From positions 162,633,741-162,697,740 of the forward strand of contig CM041465.1 in the NCBI GenBank assembly GCA_023213395.1: 64,000 nucleotides of DNA. Reading direction: 5' to 3'. This DNA is from Cycas panzhihuaensis (Eukaryota; Cycadophyta). Under the pieces are notes generated by a model. It was not told the origin of the DNA. It saw nothing but the letters and a program-made list of their open reading frames with translations, and did no database searches. Shown piece by piece: positions 44,065-56,560 of this stretch; positions within the stretch are counted from its first letter, which is position 1, and every line of letters begins with the position of its first letter. The translations under genes were made by a program, and so were the position numbers.

Positions 44065-44560
44065 TAATGTTAAGTCGGACGCCAAGACCATCTCTGAATT
44101 TTACAATTTTTTCTCTACCAAGAGACTTGGTAAAGATATCTATTGTCTGCTCCTTTGCAGGTCTGTACTGGAGGTTGATCTCACTATTCTACACATGCTC
44201 TTTGATGAAGTGATGATGAATCTTGATGTGTTTGGTCCGTGCATGAAAGACTAGATTCGTAGCCAACTTGAGTACACTCTGGCTGTCACAATATATGATG
44301 GTGGGGTGATTTTGCTCAAGTCCAAGCTCTCTAAGAATTCGTCATAGCCAAATAGCCTCACAAGCTGCGTTGACAAGAACTTTGTATTTTGTTTCAGTGG
44401 AGGACAAGGTAACATTGGGTTGCTTCTTGCAACTCCATGAAACAACTCCTAAACCAAGGGTAAAGCAATAACTTGAGGTGGATCTCCAGCTATCTTGACA
44501 ACCTACCCAATCAGAATCTAAGAACCCTTCCAAGATGAAGTCCTCAATATGTGCATACTG
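44065..44560 (-). pseudogene. Copia-9 RNase H
   Basis: Minus strand in overlapping frames: GFLDSDWVGCQDSWRSTSSY, SSTETKYKVLVNAACEAIWL, then LRELGLEQN, HARTKHIKIHHHFIKE and FTKSLGREKIVKF. Frame changes near 44345 and 44200. Confidence 0.88.
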
Positions 44561-44569
44561 AAGGCCATG

Positions 44570-45496
44570 CTACAATGCTCCTTTGATGTATTTGAGTATG
44601 TGTTTTGTTGCATTCCAATGTTCCTGATTGGGTTGAGACATGTATCTAGAACAAATTCCAACTGCAAATGAAATATCTAGTTGAGTGTTGGTGAGATAAA
44701 TGAGGCTACCAATCAACTGCCGGTAAAGAGTGGAATTTGCAGGTTCAGCTTCCTCATTAAGAGTAAGCTTTGTTCCATTCTCCATAGGCATTGGTGTTGG
44801 TTTGTAGTCATGCATCCTGAACCGCTGCAAAATGTCCCAAGAATATTTTGCTTGGGATATGAAGATAGATCCAGGCTGTTGCCATACCTCAAAGCCTAGA
44901 AAATAATGTAGTAGTCCAAGATCTGTCATCTCGAAAGTTCTCTTCAAATCATCGTGGAGAATCTGTCTCATCTTAGTGTCATTACCAGTGATCACTAAGT
45001 CATCAACATATGGGACAATAAAGATAACATGGTCTTTTTCAACTTTGATGTACAAGTTAGGGTCTGATGTGGATCGATGAAAACCATGTCTCAAAAAATA
45101 ATCATCAATTTTGGAGTACCATGTCCGAGGAGCTTGTTTCAAACCATACAAAGCCTTTTTCAGGCGACAAACCAAGTGCTCCTTGCCTTGTACTTTGTAA
45201 CTAGGAGGTTGTTCCAAATATACCTCCTCCTAAAGATCGCCATTGAGAAAGGCGCTTTTCATGTCCATCTGATATGCTGGCCATTTGCATTGAGTAGTTA
45301 AGGCCAAGATGAATCTGATGGTGTTCATATTGGCAATAGGTACAAAAGTCTCCTCATAGTCAATGCCTTCTTTTTGTTTGAACCCCTTTGCAACAAGTCG
45401 TGCCTTTTGGCGCTTGAGTGTACCATCAAAATGGAATTTGGTCTTGTAGACCCATTTGCAACTGATTGCATGTTTATGCTCAGGCAATTCTACCAA
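44570..45496 (-). pseudogene. Copia-9 reverse transcriptase
   Basis: Minus strand. 45230-45496: CKWVYKTKFHFDGTLKRQKA, ETFVPIANMNTIRFILAL, MDMKSAFLNGDL. A stop near 45230 is followed by 44570-45217: LVCRLKKALYGLKQAPRTWY and YVDDLVITGN with FEMTDLGLLHYFLGFEV. The catalytic box is intact. Confidence 0.92.
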
Positions 45497-46957
45497 ATTT
45501 CACGTTCCATTCTTTTCAATAGAACGAATTTCTTCATCCATAGCAGCTTTCTAATTGTCATTTTGAGATGCCTCCTCAAAGGTAGAGGGCTCATCAACAC
45601 AAAGTACATAAGCCATGAGTGCATAATTGGTTTGCTGCCTATATTTTGATGGACATTTTTCTTCAATAATCTGACCGTCTTGAACAGTTTATGTAAACCA
45701 TTTTGACAAATTTTTAACTGATGTAATTTGAACCTCAATGTCTTTTTGTCTGAGTGATGGATCCAAAGAAGATGTGCTAGGATCAACTAGAGTAGTATCT
45801 AATGATGTAGACAGTCCAGCTAGTGCAGATGATGTATATGATGTGGAAGATTGAGAGGGAAGGAAACGCTCAACAATCTTTTTACCTTTATCAAGAGGAG
45901 ATTGGATGGATGCAGATTCCAACTCCTTATGCTCTTCTTCAGTAAAGATTACATCTCTTGAGAGATGCATTTTCTTTCCAATAGGATCATACAACTTGTA
46001 AGTTTTACTATAAGTGGCATAGCCTACAATGATGCATTTTAGACTATGTTTGTCTAACTTAGATCTTTGTTGATTGGGGATGTGCGTATATGCAGTACAC
46101 CCAAATGTCCTTAAGTGACTGACGGTAGGCTTTTTACTAGACCAGGCTTCTTTTGGTGTGATGTCGACGACTGCTGAAGTAGGTCTCTGATTTGCCACAT
46201 AAGCAGTTGTGTGGAATGCTTCTGCCCAATATGCTCGTGTGATTCCTTTTGCATGCATCATAGCTTTGGCTTTGTTTGTCAAAGTTCTATTCATACATTC
46301 AGAGACTCTGTTTTGTTGAGGAATATAAGGAATAGTGAGTTGTCTCTAAATGCCATTATCCTTGCAGAATTGGGTGAATTCTTTTAAAGTGAATTCATCT
46401 CCATTATCTGACCTTAGTATTTTGATTGTATAGCCAGATTCATTCTCTATTTCAAGCTTGAATTCTTTGAACTTTTGAAAAGCTTCAAACTTCTGTTTGA
46501 GGAATTAAACCCAAACTTTGTGAGAGAAATCATCTATGAAGGAGATATAATACAATGCTCCTCCAAAAGATGTTGTGGACATAGGTCCACATAAATCAGA
46601 ATGTATCAGTTGCAAAGGATATGATACACGCCATGCTTTGCCTTTAGGAAAAGGCAATCTATGCTATGTCCCCATTATACAAGCTTCACAAAGGCATTTT
46701 GAACCATATAGCTTTGGAAGTCCATGCACCATGTTCTTGTTTACCATCAACTTGATATTGTCTAAACACAAGTGGCCTAGACGATGATGTCAAAGTCGCA
46801 TCTTTGTTGACGATGGCATGACAGAGTAAGTAGAATCAGAAGTTATATAATTTGCATCTAACTTATAAAGACCATGGTCTTCATGACCAATGGCTACGAC
46901 CTGATCATGCTTGTAACTAATGACACATTTCCCATTTTTAAACAAAATGCTCATATG
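45490..46957 (-). pseudogene. Copia-9 integrase
   Basis: Minus strand. 46320-46957 gives the pre-integrase finger and core (FDDFSHKVWV, LRSDNGDEF) with stops. 45689-46294 gives NRTLTNKAKAMMHAKG, YWAEAFHTTAYVANQRP, HLRTFGCTAYTHIPNQQRS and IVGYATYSKTYKLYDPIGKK. 45490-45786 is a frame-shifted linker. The GVAE motif is altered to RVSEC but keeps the Glu. Confidence 0.88.
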
Positions 46958-47240
46958 TTACTTGTCCAATTGTCTAACAGATAGCGAATTCTTCTCCATG
47001 GAAGGAATGTAGTAGGCATCACCATTGGGAAATGTTAAGGAGGGATTTGAAAAAGAATGAAATGAGGTAACTTTGCTTATACCAGAGATCTGCACTGATT
47101 CATTGTTGCCAAAAGTTACTGATTTACCATTTCCTTCTTTGATGTCATGAAGAAGTTCTTCACTTCCAATCATGTGACGTGATGCCCCCGAGTCAATGAT
47201 CCAAGTTTGATCAACATTCGAAGTGTGATAAGCACAAAGT
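46958..47240 (-). pseudogene. Copia-9 protease
   Basis: Minus strand reads WIIDSGASRHMIGSEELLHD, an intact active site, then VTFGNNESVQISGISKV and YYIPSMEKNSLSVRQLDK. Confidence 0.9.
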
Positions 47241-47243
47241 AGC

Positions 47244-48244
47244 TTATCCTCTTCTGCAAATTGATTTGTGTGGCGTTGATTGCCACCTCTGAAACCCCTC
47301 CCTCCTCTTTGACCTTCTCGATATGCACCTCGATTTGGTCGAGGGGGATAGTACTATTGTTGTTGCTAAAATCGTTGCTGCTGCTGGAACTACTGACGAG
47401 GCTACTATTGTCTCTAATGTGGCTACTGGTGATGTGTACGCTGAAGGTTGGCTTTCTTCTTTTGATAAACAGGAACTATGTGGCCAATCTTGCCATAATA
47501 ATGACAAATAACATTGATTTTTGAAGTGCCAATGTTCATATTCCCAAATTGTTTTGTAAGTGAAGGTTTGGGAATTTGTTTGGCCTTCAACTTGGCCGTG
47601 AAAGCTCCTGAAGTAGATGCACCATTATCATTTTCTTTATCATAAATTTGCTCTTCTTAAAGTAATAAACTCTCTAGTTGATTGAAGGACATGCCAGAAA
47701 GAGAGCCATCTCATATGATAGATGAGATAAAGCCATTGAAATCTTTAGGCAAAGCTCGAATAGTGTTGGTTACAAGTTCATCCCTAGAAGCAAGTTTGCC
47801 TAAAGTATTCAATTCATTACAAATTTCTTTAATAGAAGCAAGAAATGCTGACATAGGCTTTATATACTTTATAGAATAAATTTTTGCTTTGACCAACAAT
47901 ATGCGAGCTTCATCTTGCCTTTCATACAAAGAGGACAAAATGTCCTAAGCTTCCTTAGATGTTTTAGCATTTGAAATGCTTTGATCAACATTCACATTAA
48001 TAACCATATGTAAAAATGCCAAGGCTATTTCATCCTTGGCTTCCCAACAGGCAACATAATCAACATCAGGATCAACAACCACACCATCAATCTCCATAGG
48101 TTCAGGTAAAGGAAATCTGTCAGAAATATAGCCCCAAAGTTCATTCATCTTTAAGAGGTTTTGTGTTTGCCTTTTCAAATCTTGATAATTCTCTTGACTT
48201 ATCAACTTGATTGTGCATGCATTAAGCATGTTTAAAGCAACCAT
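47244..48244 (-). pseudogene. Copia-9 gag
   Basis: Gag from Met at 48244: LISQENYQDLKRQTQNLL, WEAKDEIALAFLHMVINV, a stop at 47942-47944, then DEARILLVKAKIYSIKYIKP and NTIRALPKDFNGFISSII. A degenerate knuckle region near 47490-47510 (CHYYGKIGHIVPV) has lost its second and last Cys. An Arg/Gly-rich tail lies near 47300. Confidence 0.88.
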
Positions 48245-51200
48245 GTTTAAGTTGTAAAGAGCTTGAAGCTAGTAGATAACTTGAAAACTCAATGCATCAT
48301 CTCCACTTTCTAATAAAACCAACAGTCTTGATCTTACTAGAAGATCCAACAACTGAATAGAGTGATGAGGGGTGGAGGACTAGGCAAAAGAGTTGGTCCA
48401 ACCCTGATCTATAAAGGAGATCTAATAGTTAACCAAGCCAAATCTAGGATAAGGCAAGTAGGGTTGATCTGCATAGACGTGCCATGCTTTCCTTGGGATT
48501 CATAACCCCAATAACACCCTTTTCGAACCTCCTTTCTTTTAAGCAACCTTAATTGTCGTGCACTAACCGTACGGTCAGTTGGTCCCCTAGGGAATGCACC
48601 AAGATTAAAGTTATTTTAGAGATAAGGTTTGAACCTTTTTCGGGCCTCTCCTACTCGATTTTAAAGTTCACTTTTAGACGATTAAAGTGAACTTTAGAAT
48701 AAGTTTTACTTGTATGATGTAGATGCTTGATTTAATATTTTACAATAATAAAGAGCTTCAAGGAGAAGCAATCAAGTACTTCACAATGGTCACTTTGAGT
48801 GATTTACAAGAGCACTTTGGTGTGAAAATAGTGCTATCAAATCCAAGATAAAGAAAGTGTTTAAGTACAATGCAGAGAAATGTAAGCACTTTGAAGAAAA
48901 TGCTAAGTGCTTCAATGAAGAAAGCGCAAAGTCTTTGTGTAAAGAATGCAAGTGGGTTCCTTTTAATACTTGAAAAGAAGAGAGAAGAGTCAGTTGTAAG
49001 TTGAAGACGCCAAGCACCAAGTGTTGGGACTTTGAAATAGTCCCAACGATCAACAAAATAAAGTGATTTTATTAAGTAAAAGTGTTTTTGAACCCTTTTT
49101 GTGACAAAGGGCAATATGTCACCATGCAAGGTGCCTTAGAAAAAGTGTTAAGATAGTGATAAATATCACTTTGACAAAATGTTAACACTTTAAATATCAC
49201 TTTACCAAGACTTTTTAACACTTGTACAGCATGAAATAAATGTTAAATAAGGCAAAAATGTCAAAAGATAAAGGCTGAAATTTCACTTTTTTTTTTACAA
49301 CTTTGAGTAGCAAGAACACCACGCAGGGAGCCTTGAATGAGGACTTAGACTAGTAAATTTAATCTCCAAAGATAAGTTACTAGCTCAACTTTAGTGATTT
49401 GATGAAATCACTAGATACAATAAAGATTTTAAGCTTCAAAAAACTGAAACCTTAATAACACCCTTTTCTAACCTCCTTTCCCTCAAGCAAGTTTAATTGT
49501 CGTGCACTGACCGTATAGTCGGTTGGTCCCCTAGGGAATGCACCAAGCTTAAGGTTATTTTAGAGCTAAGGTTTGAATCTTTTTCGGGCCTCTCCTCCTT
49601 GATTTTAAAGTTCACTTTTAAAAGATTGAAGTGGACTTTTAGAATAAGTTTTACTTGGATGATGTAGATGCTTGATTTAATATTTTACAATGATAAAGAG
49701 CTTCAAGGAGAAGCAATCAAATACATCACAATGATCACTTTGAGTGTTTTTACAAGAGCACTTTAGTATGAAAATAGTGCTATCAAATTCAAGTAAAAGA
49801 AGGTGCTTAAGTACAATGTGTAAAATGTAAACACTTTGAAGAAGATGCTAACTGCTTCCATGAAGGAAGCACAAAGTCTTTGTGTAAAAATTACAAGTGG
49901 GTTCCTTTTAGTGCTTGGAGAAAAGAGAGAAGAATCACTTGCAAGCTGAAGATGCCAAGCACCATGTGTTGAGACTTTGAAATAGTCCCAACAATCAACA
50001 AAATAAAGTGAGCCCCCTTTGTGACTAAGGGCAATAGGTCACTATAAGGTGCCTTAGAAAAAGTGTTAAGATAGTGATAAATATCACTTTGATAAAATGT
50101 TAACACTTTAAAAATCACTTTACCAAGACATTTTAACACTTGTACAACATGAAATAAGTGTTAAATAAGGCAAAAAATGCCAAAAAACAAAGGCTAAAAT
50201 TTCACTTTTTTTTGCAACTTTGAGTAGCAAAAACACCATGCAGAGAGCCTTGAATGAGGAATTAAACCAAATAAATTTAATCTCCAAAGATAAGTGACTA
50301 ACTCAGCTTTAGTGATTTGATGATATGACTAGATACAATGAAGATTTTGAACTTCAAAAGCTAAAATTTAGTCTTTAATATCATAAAATTAAGACTGATG
50401 GAGTCACTTGACTGAAAATCACAAAAAAATTATTGATTTTGACTTTAAAAAAGGTGATTTTTAATGTTTAAACTTAAGTCTAAGTGTAAACGTTGAAGTA
50501 AAAAGTTTATTAAGTTAGGAATATGCTATAGTATATTCCTAATAACATAAACCAAACTTTAGAAAGTGCAAATTTTTGAAAGACTTTTTAAAAAAAGTCG
50601 TAAACAGGATTTTGAATGGCGGCGGAATGACGACGGCCCCATGGAGACGCAGTCCGTTAGAACTCTGCATAGGATTGACTGATTAGTCTGAAACTTCTCA
50701 AGAATGGTTGGCCAACTCAAAGTATGGTTCAGCTCTAATTTCAAGAAGATTGAAGATCTGTGGAAGGAGAACAAATGATTTGAAGCAAAAACTGGGTGCA
50801 CAGATGGAGGGTGTCACCACAGCAAGTACAGCAGCTTCCACTTTCTTTTCTTCTTTACAAAGTGTTTGTGGGACCCACTAAGGGTGTGTTAAGCCTTTTC
50901 CAGATGAGCAGGTGACTCCAGCTAGTATGTATAAGCAGATTGAACTCTCTATGTGGGGTTTGAGGGCTGAAAAATGCCTAGAATCACTTCATAACCTGCA
51001 GGGAGTTAGTGGCTTGTGATAATCTCAATTAGTGAGGTTTAGAATTCTTCATAATACTCCTGCACCTTGATCTGTAAGAAGAATCAACTGAAAAATCCAG
51101 TTTTTAGTGAAAAACCATAGAAAAACGTGAGTAAACTAGCTCAAAACCTCTGAAGAAGGTTTGAAAAATATTTCAGATCAGAGTATAATAATCTCCAACC

Positions 51201-51355
51201 TTTAGAATACTCCAAAAAAGTCTTGATCTGTAGTGCTGAGCTTAAACAATCCTTGGATCACCTTTGAAGAGCGAAGGTCATCACCAAGGGTTTGTAAAAC
51301 CCACTCTAAGTCTCCCTTGAAGAAGAATTCAGAACATAGGGAACTAGTCTCCTTT
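48245..51355 (-). repeat. Copia-9 leader with large tandem duplication
   Basis: No gene called. Two direct copies of about 0.93 kb lie at about 48509-49441 and 49451-50362, offset 918-945 bp by internal indels, sharing TAATAACACCCTTTTC, GTCCCCTAGGGAATGCACCA and AAGAGCTTCAAGGAGAAGCA. 50363-51355 is single-copy leader. Confidence 0.85.
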
Positions 51356-51921
51356 AGCTCTAATACCAAATGTTGAGAAGGCCAAAGGATTAGAATGCCT
51401 AAGACTTATAAAACCAAGATCGTGAAGATAGTTCACTCTAGTTCTAGATAGCATAAGAGCAAAACTAAAGGATAAATAAGACCAAAATCAAGGGAGCAAG
51501 ATACCAAAGTGTGACGAGGAGGAATTAGTACTACTCCAAAGAATACCAATTGATTAGCAAATTGGTAGCGTAACATTACACTTCAATTCTACATATGAGA
51601 CATGAGGAGAGGTCTCAATATATAGAGTAACTAAGGTTACCTAACACCGTTGGATGCTTGACAAGTGGCAAACATCTAAGGTACATGCAATGCATGGCTT
51701 GCATGTCATGCATGAAGGACATGTGTCCATTTAGATTCTCAAGTGAGCAAAGATGCATGAGGGTCCATTTGACCCTTTAATTACAATGTTATGTCACTAG
51801 GAGGAAAGTGGGTGTGCACTTTATCACTTAAGTGATAAGTCATCCCATAAAGTACAAAACAATGAATGAAAGAATAAAGTGAATAAAGTACATACTTAAC
51901 ATGTAAACATAAAGTTTAACA
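51356..51921 (-). repeat. Primer site and 5' LTR of Copia-9
   Basis: The minus-strand primer site TTTGGTATTAGAGC (51357-51370) precedes the 551-bp LTR 51371-51921 (TGTTGAGAAGG to AAAGTTTAACA). The right target duplicate ATCCA is at 51922. Confidence 0.92.
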
Positions 51922-51926
51922 ATCCA

Positions 51927-52880
51927 TTGTGATATATTTTTTCCACCTGGTAAGGCCCTAACCACCTTGGTTTCAATTTTCCAGGATGGGTGCGGAATTT
52001 ACTGTCATATAACAACACTTGCTCTCCTTCCTGGAACTGAGCGTAGCGAAGATGGCGATCATGCTATGCCTTTTGTCTTTGTTTCTCGAGTTTTTGCAAC
52101 CATTATGATTTTTGTCAATCTTCATTGAGTTGGATCAACTACCATAGTTGTTCCTGTAATGATTCTGGATCGTCCAATCGACAAGCTAGAACAATTCTCA
52201 CACTAGGTATCTGAAATTCGATTAGGAGTATAGCTTTGATTCCATATACTAACTTAAACGGGGTGTATCCTGTGGTGTGTTTGTAGGTAGTGCGGAATGC
52301 CCATAAAATTGATGGTAGTTTTTCTGCCCAGCCAGATCTCTCGATGTCGCATACTTTTCGTAAGCAATTCTCCAATATCTCTTTTGAACTTTCGGCTTGT
52401 CCATTCGCACGCGAATAATATGGCGTGGATTTATGATATGTGATCATAAAACTTTCCATAAGTTCTTTTACCACTTCATTAAGGAAGTGAGCTCCTTGGT
52501 CTCTAATCAGCTCAATGGGACATCTAAATCTGGTAATAATTGCTTCATAAAGGAATTTGGTTGTGCTGGTTGAATTAGCTTTTCTTAACGGTTGGGCCTC
52601 TACCCATTTTGTGGCATAGTCAGTTGCTACTAGGATGTAACATGCTTGGGTTCGTCTGGCTGCTGGTTTGATGGGTCCGATAAAATCAAGGCCCCATTTC
52701 TCAAATGGTGCCAATGGAAGAATTGGATTAAAAGGGTTGAAGTCTCTTTTATTGGGTTTTCCCACTCTTTGGTAATAATCGCATCTTTTTATCTAGCTTT
52801 TTACGTCTTCGAACATGGTTGGCCACCAAAAACTTGCGGTTAAGATTTTTCGTTGTGTATTCCTCGTTCCTGCATGTCCT
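51927..52880 (-). pseudogene. Gypsy-7 integrase
   Basis: Minus strand. The finger end lies near 52740-52860. 52139-52765 is open for 208 codons: GLDFIGPIKPAARRTQ (Asp), IRDQGAHFLNEVV (Asp), GQAESSKEILENCLRKV (Glu), FRTTYKHTTGYTPFKLVYG. The C-terminus follows toward 51927 with stops, then continues across the two copias (43444-43496 and 37255-37287). All three catalytic acids are present. Confidence 0.93.
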
Positions 52881-52942
52881 CTAGCCACACCCTCGTGAGC
52901 TTGAGATATCACTTGATTTATTTCATGCGGAGGAATGTATCG

Positions 52943-53620
52943 TCATAGGATATCATCGGGTCCTAACCAATATAATTCTCCCCCAATTAATTGGTAGGGT
53001 TTTGCTTTTCGTACCAAATTCCATTTTTGTGTCTTGTCCATAGTTGGTGGACACTGTCCCGTAACCAAGAATTCTGTTATATCTTGATACCATTCCATAG
53101 GAACGAATTCTATGCTAAAAAGTGTTGTGTCTGGAAAATCATCTAGAATTCCCATAGCTTTTTCACCATTACGAATTTTGGAAAGTTGATTGGAAACGAT
53201 ATGGGCTTTTCCAGGTTTTACCACAATTCGAAAGGTAAACTCTTGGAATAACATTAACCAATGACTAATCCGTCCTCTCAATATTGGTTTATTCACTAAG
53301 TACACGAGCGCTTGATGGTCCACATAAAATATAAAAGGGTTGGCAAGCAAGTAATGACGAAATTTTTGTAGTGCATAGACCATCCCGAGTCCTTCTCTTT
53401 CTGTTGTTGTATAATTTTGCTCGGCTTTAGTTAATTTCCGACTAGCAAAGTATATAGGTCGGTTTATACCCTTATCTCCTTGTTGCGTCAGAACACACCC
53501 AATGGTATACTGAGAAGCATCTACGTGCACATGGAATATTTTATTCCAATCGGGAAAACGTAGTACTGGAGCAAATGCTATGGCGCGCTTTAGGGTTTCA
53601 AAGGACTTTTGTTGTTCTGG
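52943..53620 (-). pseudogene. Gypsy-7 RNase H
   Basis: Minus strand, open 52943-53530: HVDASQYTIGCVLTQQ, IYFASRKLTKAEQNYTTTER, FYVDHQALVYLVNKP. The last acidic site region reads HIVSNQLSKI, so the usual DxLSR Asp is replaced by Asn. Ends ELYWLGPDDIL, entering the finger linker. Confidence 0.92.
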
Positions 53621-53626
53621 CCCCCA

Positions 53627-54547
53627 TTACCATTCTATTTCCTTCTTTAGAAGATCTTCCAATGGTCTTGCTATTTGTGCATATCCTTTCACAAATTTTC
53701 GATAATATCCTATTAATCCCAGAAATCCTTTCACTTGTTTTTTATTCTGGAGTTGAGGGAAATATAATATAGTTGCGACTTTAGCAGGATCGGCCATTAA
53801 TCCTTCCTTGCTTACCACATGTCCGAGGAGGTTTCCAAAGGGTACCAGAAAGGTACATTTTTCTGGATTTAAACATAAACGGTTTTCTTTACTAGTTTGC
53901 AACATCATTCTTAGATTCTCCATATGATTTTTCATTACTCCATATAAGGTCCAGTCGTCCAAAAAGATTGCTGTTGTTTCTCCAATTAACTTTTTGAATA
54001 TATTTAGTACGATGCATTGGAAAGTTGTTGGGGCATTTGTAAGGCCGAAGGGCATAACACGGTATGCATATGTTCCCCATTCAGTTATGAATGTGATTTT
54101 ATGCTGATCTTCTAGGGTGATACTCACATGATTGTATCCGCTAAATCCATCCGTAAAAGAGTAAACTTCTTCCCCTCCGATAGTTTCTAAAATCTCTTCT
54201 ATAAAGGGAATGGGAAAGGGATCCTTTTTAGTAACTTTATTCAACTATCGGTAATCTACACAAACTCGAATTCTTCTGTTCTTCTTAGGTACAACCACAA
54301 CAGGGCTAACCCAATCACTATATTCAATCTCATATATGTACCCTGCTTCCAACATCTTGTCTAATTCTACATTTACTTTCTCTTTGTATTTGGGATTCAT
54401 TCTGTAAGGTCGTTGCTTTACTGGTTTTGATCCCTCAATAAGATCTATGTGGTGCATCCCGATTTCAAACAGGATTCCCTTCTGGTCTTTATAAGACCAA
54501 GCAAAAACATCTCGATATTCATCAAATAATGCTTGAGCTTGTGCCAC
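53627..54547 (-). pseudogene. Gypsy-7 reverse transcriptase
   Basis: Minus strand. 54245-54547: YRDVFAWSYKDQKGI, HHIDLIEGSKPVKQRPYRM, WVSPVVVVPKKNRRIRVCVDYR. A single stop at 54242-54244, then 53627-54244: FPIPFIEEILETIGGEEVYS, FTDGFSGYNHVSI, MPFGLTNAPTTFQ, FLDDW and KGFLGLIGYYRKFVKGYAQI. Otherwise intact. Confidence 0.94.
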
Positions 54548-55059
54548 TGTCCTTTTATCCCAATAATTGCCAATCGTAATGTTTTTAGGGTCTGCATCGG
54601 TCCCAAGGTTAATTTGAGTTGTTTTGAGTTATGCTTGTTGCTTCTCTTCTTCTTTCGAATAAGCAGGTGTGTTCTCTATCTCTCTTTGTTCATACCTTAA
54701 CTCCATATATTCGATGGGTAAGTTTTGGCTTCCTCCTCTTCATAATCGTTGTCCTTTGCGTCACTAATGTTTTCAATTGACATTAAATTCTTTTCTACTT
54801 TTCTACCTATATCCCTTATGTTTTTTAATAGTTTATTGATGGTTTGGTTGTCAAAAGAATAGGAAAAGTTTGGACAAATGAATGTCCAATCTCTTCCTAT
54901 GTTACCTGTTGGAGTTGTTCCTATTTTAGGAACCATTTCTTTGCTAGGGTTACTAAGGTGTGGATAAAAAGATGGGCCCAATGTGACTTGGGAATATTCC
55001 ATTGTTTTCATAATCTTTTACATCTTAGAAGGTGCTTATTCGGAAATGCCCCTAAAAAA
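54548..55059 (-). other. Gypsy-7 linker before RT
   Basis: 54697-55011 is an open minus frame (GTTPTGNIGRDWTFICPNFS, then LLKNIRDIGRKVEKNLMSIE and an acidic end). No domain recognised; probably inter-domain linker. Confidence 0.55.
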
Positions 55060-55390
55060 CTTGAAATAATCAAGTTCTGAGGTACATCAAATCTTAACCT
55101 AAAGGTTGATTGTAGGTTTTCCCAGGTTTGTAGGGTATGGTGATGAGCTATGTACCACCACTAGGCATTTTCCTTTAAGGATATTATGAAATCAATTACC
55201 CATTGTTGTTTATTTATGATCTTGTGTTGTAACCAATGCTCCATACATTCGATTAAGTGTTTTATACCTTCCATCTTCTTTCCTGAGAACGTAGGTATTT
55301 GGTTTTGCCTAATAGCCTTATCTTTTGGTATAAATTCTATGGGATGATCCTTATTTGTAATTTTTGGTAAGCTAGTCTCTATTCTAGAGT
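55060..55390 (-). pseudogene. Second Gag-like segment in Gypsy-7 protease-RT linker
   Basis: One minus frame reads IPTFSGKKMEGIKHLIECME, then HWLQHKIINKQQWVIDFIIS, LKENA, stop, WWYIAHHHTLQTWENLQSTF and RLRF. This follows the usual Retrotrans_gag pattern (FSGK, EW or HWL, V-x-F, A-x-WW, TW-x-x-L, F-x-x-RF). It lies downstream of the protease, away from the main gag at 57730-58656. No other domain fits. Confidence 0.6.
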
Positions 55391-55396
55391 TGCGGG

Positions 55397-55582
55397 GAAG
55401 ATTTGATGAAAGAGAGGTGGATGAGTTTAAGGGGTACTTCTGATTGGGAGTAGGATGGTCTATTTTGACCCTTTGTGCTTCAGTGGAAGATTTGACGAAA
55501 GAGAGGTGGATGAGTTTAAGGGGTACTTCTGATTGGGAGTAGAATGGTCTATTTTGACCCTTTGTGCTTCAGTGGAAGATTT
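55397..55582. repeat. 89-bp tandem duplication
   Basis: 55397-55485 and 55486-55574 are near-identical, followed by a short partial third copy (GAAGATTTT). 89 is not a multiple of three, so each copy shifts the reading frame. Confidence 0.9.
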
Positions 55583-56119
55583 TGGAAGGATACCCCTAGA
55601 GTCGAAAGGAAGATTGGCCAGATCTCCCAATTCACTTTTGGGGATGAAGGGTGGGGTTATGGAAGCAAGGGAGGAATGGAGAGGAGATTGAGGGGTTGTG
55701 ATTAGATTTACATGGACTTTATGTTTTATTTGAAATTTAACTCTGACTATATTATGTTCTAATGGTTTTTCATAGTTTTCGGCACATATATAATCCAAAT
55801 TATTATTATTTAGTTTATTATCAATTGAAACATTTTTGGACAACAAATTACAACGAAAGGAAGAGGGTTGTGTTTCATACGCATCGTCCATCTAATATCG
55901 GATCATATAGTTGGTTTTGTTCACATCAGATAATGCTTTTGATGGTAATTCCCATATACATTTGGTTCGTATTCCTGGGCATTGTTCATATGGCTGGTCT
56001 CCTCCATCGTGTGGTATAGATTAGCTTCGTCAAATGTAGTAGTTTCTTGAGTGGCAATTGTCGTACTGGATGTTGTATCTAGAATGACTTCTACCGTATA
56101 TTTTCCTTTTGCCAACATA

Positions 56120-56560
56120 CAGAGGACAACTTTGTTTCCCCCATCTGTGAGGGTAAATATTACATCCTTCTAGCTTTGTAAGCACTCGGTTTGATATAAC
56201 CACGATCTCCCTAGCAGTGTTGGATAGGTAACCATGTCTTTCATAATGTCCACGATCGTAAAGTCAACTGGAACGATGATACCGACTACGTTCACCTAGA
56301 TATTTTCTAGCCACCCTACTGGTTTGACTAGTAGTTCGTTAGCCAATTTTAGTGAATAGTTAGTTGATGCTAATCGAGGACTCCCAAGTTTTTTCCATGT
56401 TTGGGTTGGTAGGACATTCACCATTGCTCCTCCATCTATGATGACATTTTTGAGATTGATTCCCAAAATGCTAATATCTACTGAGGGGTCCAAATCACAA
56501 GATGGTTTGATTTTATTGAAACTTCTATAAGCTTCCTTTGGGTGTATTTTCCCTTCTTTG
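56120..56560 (-). pseudogene. Gypsy-7 protease
   Basis: Minus strand: SILGINLKNVIIDGGAMVNVLPTQTW with a DGG active site, as in Gypsy-3. Then LANELLVKPVGWLENI, a stop at 56296, and YPTLLGRSWLYQTE near 56190-56230. Confidence 0.87.

Larger units (their letters stand above)
43497..51921 (-). mobile_element. Copia-9, full-length copia with duplicated leader
   Basis: 8425 bp with perfect target duplication ATCCA (43492-43496 and 51922-51926). LTRs 43497-44039 and 51371-51921. Minus-strand gag, protease, integrase, RT and RNase H in copia order, with a leader of about 3.1 kb. Broken by several stops. Confidence 0.95.

Noticed and set aside
47261-47524. Leu/Val-rich plus-strand ORF suggesting membrane protein
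   Set aside because: Antisense of the Arg/Gly-rich Gag tail of Copia-9.
48758-49129. 124-codon minus-strand ORF in the Copia-9 leader
   Set aside because: No family resemblance, and its counterpart in the duplicated leader copy (49891-50139) is broken and shorter.
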